Made by a program: the position numbers and the translations under genes
The notes under the pieces: generated by a model
What the model was told of the DNA's origin: nothing
What the model saw: the letters and a program-made list of their open reading frames with translations, nothing else
Databases searched by the model: none
Shown: piece after piece, positions 20,510 through 27,629 of the stretch
How positions within the stretch are numbered: the first letter of the stretch is position 1
How the letters are laid out: each line of letters opens with the position of its first letter
Assembly (NCBI GenBank): GCA_012974305.1
Contig: JAAXQN010000264.1
Span: 1-32,422 of the forward strand
Direction: 5' to 3'
Length of the DNA: 32,422 nucleotides
Origin: Candidatus Methylomirabilis sp.
GTDB lineage: Bacteria; Methylomirabilota; Methylomirabilia; Methylomirabilales; CSP1-5

Positions 20510-20964
20510 CTAGAAAAAGGGTAGGATGAGGGTGAGATCGATGCGCCACGCTTCCTCCTCGCGGGTCATCGGAAAACTCTGAACACGCGGGCCACACTGA
20601 AAGCGGGGAACGATGCGTCCTGTCCATTCAAAGCCGACCCTTCCCGCGACGACGACCAGTCTCGGCGACTGATAATCCGCATTGTGTAATTCAAAGGTCG
20701 TCCAACAGCAGGTCGTCTTACATCCCAGACCCCGCATCCGGCCGATGAAATCTTCACGGGTAAAGAGGCGCTTGGTCGTCGTCGTCCCTCGATCGTAGAC
20801 GGCTCCATAATCCTCAACGTTCCACAGTTTCAGAACCTGGACGAGGGCCGCAGTGGCTTCCGCCTTTGCCTGTTCAACCTCCTGGGGGCTCGCCGCCCCC
20901 ACGAGCACCAGCAGGAGGAGGACACAGCTACACCCTCGCGATCCGCGTGTGAAGGACCACCCCA
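20510..20964 (-). CDS. Hypothetical exported protein inserted between ruvC and ruvA
   Basis: MGWSFTRGSRGCSCVLLLLVLVGAASPQEVEQAKAEATAALVQVLKLWNVEDYGAVYD…; hydrophobic N-terminus. Likely start 20964, overlapping the ruvC 3' end by about 37 nt. Confidence 0.6.
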
Positions 20965-21464
20965 TGGATATGACAGATGGCCACCGCCAAGGCATCCGCC
21001 GCATCGGTGGCAGGGAGCCCAGACGAGAGTCCGAGGAGGGAGGCCACCATCCGTTGGACCTGCGGCTTCGACGCTTTTCCAAAGCCGGTCACCGCACTTT
21101 TCACCTCTAGCGGACTATACTCAAAGACCGTCAGGCCGGCCTCCACCACGGCTAACATGGCTGCACCCCTGGTCTGCCCGAGCTGTAGCGCGGTCTTGAC
21201 ATTCTTGGAAAAAAAAATGCCCTCCAGGACCGCACATCCGGGCTGATGCTGCCCAATGATCGCCTGGAGAGTCTGGTGGATTGCGTGGAGTCTCTGGGGA
21301 AAGGCCTGGCGGGGCGAGGTGGTGATCACGCCATGATCGACGGAGATGAGAGAACCGTTTCGGACCTCCACCACGCCATAACCGGTGGCGGCCATCCCGG
21401 GATCGATCCCCATCACCCGCAATCCGTTGGGTGCCTGCTCCCTCAGTTCGCGTCCGATGCTCAC
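20928..21464 (-). CDS. ruvC: Crossover junction endodeoxyribonuclease RuvC
   Basis: VMGIDPGMAATGYGVVEV, VLEGIFFSKNVKTALQLGQTRGAAMLA, YSPLEVKSAVTGFGKASKPQVQRMV, ATDAADALAVAICHIH. The exact start may lie downstream of 21464. Confidence 0.96.
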   Translation of the reverse strand: MSIGRELREQAPNGLRVMGIDPGMAATGYGVVEVRNGSLISVDHGVITTSPRQAFPQRLHAIHQTLQAIIGQHQPGCAVLEGIFFSKNVKTALQLGQTRGAAMLAVVEAGLTVFEYSPLEVKSAVTGFGKASKPQVQRMVASLLGLSSGLPATDAADALAVAICHIHGVVLHTRIARV

Positions 21465-21499
21465 CTCTCCGTGCTCAAACGCTGCTCCATTCTCTCTCT

Positions 21500-21600
21500 C
21501 CGATCACCGACGACCGGGAGAGCCTTTCATATCTTTCCGTCATCGGATTACGGTCATCTGTCGTCACCCAACCGTCACCTGTGACCTGTCATTGGGACGG
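21500..21600. repeat. Intergenic GATCACCGACGACCG / GGTCATCTGTCGTCACC repeat (family B, copy 2)
   Basis: ccgatcaccgacgaccggga … ccgtcatcggattacggtcatctgtcgtcaccc; same building blocks as 13951-14051. Confidence 0.5.
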
Positions 21601-21605
21601 GGGCA

Positions 21606-22355
21606 CTAGGCCGAAAGCGCCGCCATGATCTGTTCGGGAATATCGAAATTGGCATAGACCTGCTGCACATCGTCGTGCTCTTCAAGTCCGTCCACGAGAC
21701 GGAGCACCTGCTCGGCCGTCTTGCCCTCGACCCGGATGGTGGATTGAGGCACCATGGTGATCTCGGCATGTTCGATGGGAAAGGCCGCCTGCTCCAACGC
21801 GGTCTTTACCGATCCAAAATCCTTGGGGGCGATGACGACCTCGAACGTCTGCTCTTCGCTCCGCACATCCTCCGCGCCTGCCTCGAGTGCCACTGCCAAG
21901 AGCTGCTCTTCGTCTACCCCTTTCGCCGTGACCTGGATCAACCCTTTCTTGTCGAACATCCAGCCAACACACCCTGCCTCGCCCAGGTTCCCACCAAGGC
22001 GAGAGAAGATCTTTCGCACCTCTGCCGTCGTCCGGTTCCTGTTGTCGGTGACCGCCTCCACCATCACCGCCACTCCCCCGGGGCCGTACCCTTCGTAGAC
22101 GCAGTCCTCATAGGTAACCCCTTCCAATTCCCCGGTCCCCTTCTTGATGGCCCGAGCGATATTGTCCTGGGGCATGTTGCCGGCTTTGGCCTTGTCGATG
22201 GCATCACGCAGACGAGGGTTTCCCGTCGGATCCCCACCGCCGATCCGGGCCGCCACCGTGACCTCGCGGATCAGCCTGGTGAAGAGCCGCCCCCGCTGGG
22301 CATCGACCTTCGCCTTTTTATGTTTGATTCCTGCCCATTTGGAATGTCCTGACAT
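21606..22355 (-). CDS. YebC/PmpR family protein
   Basis: [76 protein letters not shown]. Confidence 0.98.
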   Translation of the reverse strand: MSGHSKWAGIKHKKAKVDAQRGRLFTRLIREVTVAARIGGGDPTGNPRLRDAIDKAKAGNMPQDNIARAIKKGTGELEGVTYEDCVYEGYGPGGVAVMVEAVTDNRNRTTAEVRKIFSRLGGNLGEAGCVGWMFDKKGLIQVTAKGVDEEQLLAVALEAGAEDVRSEEQTFEVVIAPKDFGSVKTALEQAAFPIEHAEITMVPQSTIRVEGKTAEQVLRLVDGLEEHDDVQQVYANFDIPEQIMAALSA

Positions 22356-22428
22356 CCCTGGGTCTCCTTGCCTGGAAAATTACAGAAAAGCCTCCTCACT
22401 GTAAAGAGAAATCTCCCTGGAAATCCCC

Positions 22429-22457
22429 TTGACAAGCCTCGGGGGTGGTGGTAAGTA
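22429..22457 (+). promoter_or_regulatory. Candidate sigma70-like promoter for the aroF leader transcript
   Basis: TTGACA 22429-22434, 17-nt spacer, TAAGTA 22452-22457 (weak -10). Confidence 0.45.
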
Positions 22458-22496
22458 CGCTAACACATCCACCGAAACCCTTCAACGAAGCCGCAG

Positions 22497-22568
22497 ATGG
22501 ATTTCAGGCATCTGAGAAGGTGGCGGTTCTATTTTAGCGGCGTCTGCCCTCCGGTCGGCGCCACCTGA
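22497..22568 (+). CDS. Candidate leader peptide, 23 aa, MDFRHLRRWRFYFSGVCPPVGAT, with a W-R-F-Y-F aromatic cluster
   Basis: ATG GAT TTC AGG CAT CTG AGA AGG TGG CGG TTC TAT TTT AGC … ACC TGA. It lies between a candidate promoter and tandem terminators ahead of DAHP synthase. The upstream SD (GAAG 22487-22490) is weak. Confidence 0.7.
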   Translation: MDFRHLRRWRFYFSGVCPPVGAT

Positions 22569-22587
22569 CGTCTTTGTCGTCGAGGAT

Positions 22588-22627
22588 GGCTGCGGAGGCA
22601 GACAAGCCTCCGTGGCTTTTTCTTTCT
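22588..22627 (+). terminator. Terminator hairpin T1 in the aroF leader
   Basis: GGCTGCGGAGGC (22588-22599) - agacaa - GCCTCCGTGGCT (22606-22617), 12 bp including G-T pairs, followed by TTTTCTTTCT. Confidence 0.8.
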
Positions 22628-22629
22628 GT

Positions 22630-22660
22630 AGCCACGGGCGACCCCGTGGCTTTCGCTTTT
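22630..22660 (+). terminator. Second hairpin T2 in the aroF leader, immediately before the Shine-Dalgarno
   Basis: AGCCACGGG - cgac - CCCGTGGCT (22630-22638 / 22643-22651), 9 bp, then TTCGCTTTT and GGAGGAAG (22661-22668). Confidence 0.7.
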
Positions 22661-22670
22661 GGAGGAAGAC

Positions 22671-23687
22671 ATGATCATCGTCATGCAAGCTGGGGCACCG
22701 GAAGAACAGCTTCAAGAGGTCCTGAGGCGCATCGAGGAGTTAGGATACCACGCGCACGTCATCCGGGGGACCCAGCGGAATGTGGTGGGCGCCGTAGGGG
22801 ATGAGCGAGGCAAGGCAAAGCTGCAGCAGTTGGAGGCGGTGCCGGGCGTTGAAAACGTCGTCCCGATTCTGCAGCCGTTCAAGCTGGCGAGTCGGGAGGT
22901 CCGGTCCGAAAAGACGGTGGTCAAGGTGGGCGAGATCGAGATCGGGGCGGACCGTCTCACGGTCATGGCCGGACCCTGCTCAGTCGAGAGTGAGACGCAG
23001 ATCGTCGAGACGGCACATGTCGTCAAGGCGGCCGGGGCCACCATCCTCCGGGGGGGGGCCTTCAAGCCCCGAACGTCACCCTATAGCTTTCAGGGGCTCG
23101 GAGAGAGAGGGCTCGAACTCCTCGCCCAGGCTCGCCAGGTGACCGGGCTCAAAATTGTCACCGAGGTCCTCAATGATCGAGATGTGGAGCTGGTGGCTCG
23201 CTATGCCGATATCCTCCAGATCGGGGCGCGCAACATGATGAACTTTGCCCTCTTGAACAAAGTCGGCGAGGCGCGAAAGCCGGTCCTCCTCAAGCGTGGC
23301 ATGTCGGCCACGATCCAGGACCTGTTGATGTCGGCAGAGTATATTCTCTCGCACGGAAATTACGACGTCATCCTCTGCGAGCGCGGGATCCGGACCTTTG
23401 AGACGGCTACCCGTTTCACCCTCGACCTCAACGCCGTACCGGTTCTCCAGAAGATGACCCACCTGCCGGTCATCGTGGACCCGAGCCACGGCACGGGCTA
23501 CTCGGACTATGTGACGGCCATGGCCCGGGCTGCCATCGCCGCCGGGGCCGATGGCCTCATGGTCGAGGTCCATCCCCGACCCGAGGAGGCCCTGTCCGAT
23601 GGGGTGCAGTCCCTGACGCCGCCCCGGTTCGCAGACCTCATGCGGCAACTGGAGCCGGTCGCTGCGGCCGTCGGCCGCACCCTCTAG
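22671..23687 (+). CDS. aroF: 3-deoxy-7-phosphoheptulonate (DAHP) synthase, type I with N-terminal ferredoxin-like regulatory domain
   Basis: [33 protein letters not shown]…; [56 protein letters not shown] 22671 with SD GGAGGAAG; the listed TTG 22659 is within the T2 tail. Confidence 0.96.
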   Translation: MIIVMQAGAPEEQLQEVLRRIEELGYHAHVIRGTQRNVVGAVGDERGKAKLQQLEAVPGVENVVPILQPFKLASREVRSEKTVVKVGEIEIGADRLTVMAGPCSVESETQIVETAHVVKAAGATILRGGAFKPRTSPYSFQGLGERGLELLAQARQVTGLKIVTEVLNDRDVELVARYADILQIGARNMMNFALLNKVGEARKPVLLKRGMSATIQDLLMSAEYILSHGNYDVILCERGIRTFETATRFTLDLNAVPVLQKMTHLPVIVDPSHGTGYSDYVTAMARAAIAAGADGLMVEVHPRPEEALSDGVQSLTPPRFADLMRQLEPVAAAVGRTL

Positions 23688-24005
23688 TCTATCCCTCCCC
23701 ACCACTCTGCACCCTTCGAGGCAGTTCTCCCTGTTTGCCTCTATGGGTACGAGGCCCCCGTCCGCATCCTCGTGCCGGGGCCCTCTCTCACGTAAATCAG
23801 CCTGAACCTGCCGTCCCTCTCCCTTCCCCACTTCATCCGCCAAGGTCCGACGAGGCCCCCCAGACCCAACCGAAACCAAGCTGTGTTGTGACGGCGGATA
23901 AAGGGGAACAGTTGCAAGTAACCGATTTACAATGATTTGTTTGCTCAGGCCTTTATCGGGTATGCCGTCGCGAGGCAGAGGGGGCCCCGCTAGCCCATTG
24001 AAAAA

Positions 24006-24033
24006 TAAAGTTTCTTCATGCTTCTGTCGATAA
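24006..24033 (+). promoter_or_regulatory. Candidate sigma-28 (FliA/SigD)-like promoter
   Basis: TAAAGTTT (24006-24013) - 12 nt - GTCGATAA (24026-24033), compared with consensus TAAAGTTT-N11-GCCGATAA. Confidence 0.45.
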
Positions 24034-24102
24034 CATTAAGGATTACGGGAAGATGCCAGCGAATTGGCATTCCCATGGACCCCAAGCAAGGAGGGAAAGA
24101 AG

Positions 24103-24270
24103 ATGGCGCGCAAGAAGAAACGGACCTTGTTGGAAGACTTTGAGATGTCTGGCAAGCCCAAGCGCAGGAAGAAGCGGTCTTCGGGGAAGAAGACCATCAA
24201 GAAGGCAGCCCCGAAGAGGGCTCGCACGTCCAAGAAGGCAAAGACCTCAAAGCCGAAAAGGAAGAAATAG
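24103..24270 (+). CDS. Small Lys/Arg-rich basic protein (histone H1-like composition)
   Basis: MARKKKRTLLEDFEMSGKPKRRKKRSSGKKTIKKAAPKRARTSKKAKTSKPKRKK, preceded by AAGGAGGGAAAGAAG and followed by a strong terminator. Confidence 0.75.
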   Translation: MARKKKRTLLEDFEMSGKPKRRKKRSSGKKTIKKAAPKRARTSKKAKTSKPKRKK

Positions 24271-24295
24271 CGCGTCTCGGACGTACCAAAACACC

Positions 24296-24342
24296 AAACG
24301 CCCTCCCGGGCAAAGCACGGCCCCGGAGGGCGTTTCCCTTTC
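24296..24342 (+). terminator. Intrinsic terminator after the Lys-rich protein
   Basis: AAACGCCCTCC (24296-24306) pairs perfectly with GGAGGGCGTTT (24325-24335), with an inner GGG/CCC extension; followed by CCCTTTCT. Confidence 0.8.
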
Positions 24343-24390
24343 TGGAAATGAAGTGCGGTCAGACAATCATCCCGTCTGGGCAGGTGAAGC

Positions 24391-24675
24391 TTAGGCGACG
24401 TTCCGCCACCGACCTCCGCCTCGCCGCTGCTCCTGCCTGGCCCGGCTGACGACCAGGTTTCGCCCCTTCATGGGGCACCCGTTTAACAGCTGGATTGCCT
24501 TGGCCGCCTCCGCTTCCGTCGCCATCTCCACAAAAGCAAACCCCTTAGGTCGACCCGTGTATCGGTCGGTGATAATTCTGACCGACTCGACCGTCCCGGC
24601 CTGCTCGAACAGCGACCGAAGCTCTACCCCGTTGGCTTCGAAGGGAAGGTTCCCGACATGCAGATTACTCGACAT
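24391..24675 (-). CDS. RRM-type RNA-binding protein
   Basis: RNP2 LHVGNLPFEA and RNP1 KGFAFVEM, Arg/Gly-rich tail RQEQRRGGGRWRNVA. ATG 24675 with SD AAGGAGG. Confidence 0.93.
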   Translation of the reverse strand: MSSNLHVGNLPFEANGVELRSLFEQAGTVESVRIITDRYTGRPKGFAFVEMATEAEAAKAIQLLNGCPMKGRNLVVSRARQEQRRGGGRWRNVA

Positions 24676-24904
24676 TGTGGTTCCTCCTTGCCTAAAAGGA
24701 TCACCACGACCGTCAATAAACGGCCGTCCAGACCAACAGAGTGAATTCGATACGTTCAATCATTTGGAAAATAAGGACGGGGGAATAGAGGGACAGCGTC
24801 TATTTTCTTGATGCACAGGTGTTGAATTGGTGGCGCAGCCCGCTCCTGTCACTCCAGGGCTCAGAGTCTGACAAGTTGTCCATCCGATGAGGGAGGGGCC
24901 GGTC

Positions 24905-25705
24905 TTAGACTTTGCGGATGAAGTCGCGGATGGCGGTATTAACCCGGTCTGGCGATTCGAGGGGAAGCATGTGCCCGGCCTTCTGGACCAGCATCAAGGT
25001 AGATCCCGGTATCTCTTGCTGCAGCCGCTTCGAGTAACGCGCCGGCGTGATATGGTCCTCGTCCCCGCAAAGGATCAGGGTTGGTAAATTGAGCCCTTTG
25101 AGCCTGCCCCTAAAGTCAAAGTGGCGGCAAGCGGTGAAATCGCCCAAGACTGTCTCGTACCTACACCGTCGGACATCGGCTCCGGCGATGGCCAGCGCAT
25201 CCTTCGTGACCACATGCGAAAAGAACATCCCCTTGAATTTATGAGGCACCGTAGCGGCAGCCCACAGAAATATGTCTGGTGTCATCGCCAGTTTGTCAAG
25301 GTAGGCCGCCGAAGCGATGAGAATCAAGCCTTTCAGCAGCTCCGGATGCGTAAGCGCGATTTGGAGTGCAACGGCCCCTCCCATTGAGTGTCCTGCCAAA
25401 AAGGCCTTTCGGTTTCCGATTCGCTGCAGCACGCCCAACACCGTCGCGGCATACCGCTCGACCGAGGGGTTGTCCACCGGTTCAGAGCCGCCATGGCCCG
25501 GAAGATCCGGGGCCACCACCTCGAAATCACGTGACAGATAGTCCACCTGATACCGCCACGAGTCGGCGCTGCACCCACTGCCATGGACCAGGACAAGTCG
25601 CTGACGCCAAAGGGGCCATCGCCTGCCCGCCTTGGCATAGGCAACGGCCAGTTCATCTATCGAGCAGAGTTCCCGATGTAGTCGCTCCGGTTGCTGGTTC
25701 AGCAT
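24905..25705 (-). CDS. Alpha/beta hydrolase
   Basis: LVLVHGSGCSADSW, APDLPGHGGSEP, nucleophile elbow AGHSMGGAVAL, LILCGDEDHITPA, AGHMLPLESPDRV. Confidence 0.92.
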   Translation of the reverse strand: MLNQQPERLHRELCSIDELAVAYAKAGRRWPLWRQRLVLVHGSGCSADSWRYQVDYLSRDFEVVAPDLPGHGGSEPVDNPSVERYAATVLGVLQRIGNRKAFLAGHSMGGAVALQIALTHPELLKGLILIASAAYLDKLAMTPDIFLWAAATVPHKFKGMFFSHVVTKDALAIAGADVRRCRYETVLGDFTACRHFDFRGRLKGLNLPTLILCGDEDHITPARYSKRLQQEIPGSTLMLVQKAGHMLPLESPDRVNTAIRDFIRKV

Positions 25706-25813
25706 AGGATGTAGTTAATGCAACACCCGTGCCCGTATCACCCCCCCTTTGCCGCAGACCAAATCTCTCTTCCGCTTCACTTTGCCGAAGGCCATCAAAA
25801 AGATTCCTGACCC

Positions 25814-25842
25814 TTGACACCCCCTTCCCCGTAAACGATACT
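25814..25842 (+). promoter_or_regulatory. sigma70-like promoter upstream of the PilZ gene
   Basis: TTGACA 25814-25819, 17-nt spacer, GATACT 25837-25842. Confidence 0.6.
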
Positions 25843-25856
25843 GAAGGCCTCGCTCC

Positions 25857-25900
25857 AAACGCCTTCTCATATACCGTACGGGAGGGCGTTTTACTTTTTT
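25857..25900 (+). terminator. Promoter-proximal terminator/attenuator hairpin upstream of PilZ
   Basis: AAACGCCTTCTC (25857-25868) pairs over 12 bp (two G-T) with GGGAGGGCGTTT (25880-25891), then TACTTTTTT. Confidence 0.75.
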
Positions 25901-25944
25901 GAAAGGAGCAACGCTAAGAACCGTAAGGAGGTGAAGTCGCGCCG

Positions 25945-26304
25945 GTGGAGCAAGCGAAGCGGGACAGGCGAACCCATGTCCGGTGGGTAGTTGGGGGGCG
26001 TGCGGCGGGACGCATTAGCGCCATTCACGAGGCCACCATCATCGATATCAGCCTGGGCGGGGCCTTGATCGAACATACAAGCATGGTTTCGGTCGGGACC
26101 ACGTCGCCCCTCATCCTGACAATCCACGGGCGCGAAGTTATCCTCAAGTGCCAAGTAGTCCGATCAGCGGTCCACCGTTTTGAGGTACGGCCCAACGGCG
26201 AGCGAGAGCTCATCTGTCGCACAGGAGTGGAGTTTCTGGACATCTCGGAAGACGCCCAGCATCTGCTCGGTGAATACATCACGTCCCTTCGCGAGGAAAA
26301 CTAA
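25945..26304 (+). CDS. PilZ domain protein (putative c-di-GMP receptor)
   Basis: KRDRRTHVRW (RxxxR-type motif), IIDISLGGALIEH (D-S-x-x-G), GVEFLDIS. GTG start after AAGGAGGTGA. Confidence 0.8.
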   Translation: MEQAKRDRRTHVRWVVGGRAAGRISAIHEATIIDISLGGALIEHTSMVSVGTTSPLILTIHGREVILKCQVVRSAVHRFEVRPNGERELICRTGVEFLDISEDAQHLLGEYITSLREEN

Positions 26305-26448
26305 CCCGGCAAATTCTGCCTGCTCCTTTCCCATGCTGAAGCCCTTTCCACAAAATGTATAGGGGTCGGGGGCGGCCTCATTATCGAGCCGTTACGGTAC
26401 AGTAATTGCAATATATTAGGTCGATACAGAGCGCCGCCTCGTAAGCTG

Positions 26449-26949
26449 ATGAAGCCAAGAATCACAAGCGCGGTGGCGTGTAGGTTAGCGTCGATGCGTG
26501 AGAGCCCAATGGTGTTAACCGCAAGCAGAATCGTAAGGGCAATCTTGATCTCCGCGATGGTTCTTTCCCTCGCAGCGTGTAGCTTCGCAGAGAGCAAGGA
26601 CGCGGCAGAGCAATCGGCAAATGTGCTGTATCACACCGTCGCGACAGGAGACATGGACGCGGTCATGGATCTCTATTCAGATCGGTTCTACCAGGAGACC
26701 AGCAGAGAAGAATGGGATCGGATTCTACACGGCGTCCACGATAGGCTGGGTGACTATCAGGGCCACGAACTGGTCAATTGGAAGATTTGGACGGGGGTAA
26801 GTACCGAAGTCACTGGCACACCTACCACCCTGGTTTATAATGTTCAGTATTCCAAGTATGACGCCACGGAACAGCTCGTCTTCTTGGCAACCAATCAACC
26901 AAAACTCGTTGGGCATCATTTCAATTCCAAGGGGTTGCTGTTAGACTGA
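26449..26949 (+). CDS. Hypothetical lipoprotein
   Basis: AILISAMVLSLAACSFAES lipobox; DAAEQSANVLYHTVATGDMDAVMDLYSDRFYQETSREEW. The start could be 26509. Confidence 0.6.
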   Translation: MKPRITSAVACRLASMRESPMVLTASRIVRAILISAMVLSLAACSFAESKDAAEQSANVLYHTVATGDMDAVMDLYSDRFYQETSREEWDRILHGVHDRLGDYQGHELVNWKIWTGVSTEVTGTPTTLVYNVQYSKYDATEQLVFLATNQPKLVGHHFNSKGLLLD

Positions 26950-27037
26950 TGTACTAGACCTAAGCCCCACCATGGCTGCTCTACTACATCATCGTCAGAC
27001 GGAACCACACCCCCAGATCTCTCCTACCCCCCTGCCG

Positions 27038-27607
27038 ATGCACCGAACAACATTAGTCATCACGCTAATGATCGTTGCAGCAATTAATACTGTCTCAGCC
27101 GAGGAGCAAACAGACGGAGGAAGATCAAGGGAATCACACATCATTCGCCTGCAGCCCAGTGCATTTGCTCAACTCCCGACTCAGATTGTTCGGCCGTTGC
27201 AAGAGCAAGGCTGCACTATCCCACAAAGCTTCGTAGATCCACAACCTCACAATGTTGTGCAGGGAGAGCTTCGAAGAAAGGGTCAGATGGATTGGGCGGT
27301 TCTTTGTTCAAGAGATGGTCATTCTTCTATTCTCGTGTTTGGGAATAGTTCCCCGACCAGGATTACTGAAATATCCAGACGATCAGATGGGATCTTTGTG
27401 CAAGGCATCGGCGGTGGGAAGCTTGGATATTCTCGGCGCATCGGGATTGTCGGGAAGCAGTTTATCATTGGACACTATAGGGCCTACGGGGGTCCTGAAC
27501 CTCCCAGAATTTATCATCAGGGTATCGACGACGCCTTCCTCGAGAAGGCTTCGGTGGTCCACTACTACCACGGGGGTCGGTGGCTTGAATTGACCGGCGC
27601 GGACTAA
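27038..27607 (+). CDS. Hypothetical exported protein
   Basis: MHRTTLVITLMIVAAINTVSAEEQ signal peptide; PHNVVQGELRRKGQMDWAVLCSRDGHSSILVFGN. Confidence 0.6.
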   Translation: MHRTTLVITLMIVAAINTVSAEEQTDGGRSRESHIIRLQPSAFAQLPTQIVRPLQEQGCTIPQSFVDPQPHNVVQGELRRKGQMDWAVLCSRDGHSSILVFGNSSPTRITEISRRSDGIFVQGIGGGKLGYSRRIGIVGKQFIIGHYRAYGGPEPPRIYHQGIDDAFLEKASVVHYYHGGRWLELTGAD

Positions 27608-27629
27608 TCGCACGCCATGGCAGGCGGAG

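Noticed and set aside
22501-22660. T-box riboswitch in the aroF leader
   Set aside because: GGTGGCGG superficially recalls the T-box bulge, but no convincing AGGGTGGNACCGCG element or specifier stem was found; the leader-peptide explanation accounts for the same bases better. An Infernal scan should confirm.
22482-22715. 77-aa minus ORF across the aroF leader
   Set aside because: Antisense to the leader and the aroF start; its frame arises from the hairpin-rich GC sequence.
24820-24900. Possible tRNA or small RNA near ggtggcgcagcccgctcctgtcactcc
   Set aside because: No cloverleaf, T-loop GTTCGA or acceptor pairing could be assembled.
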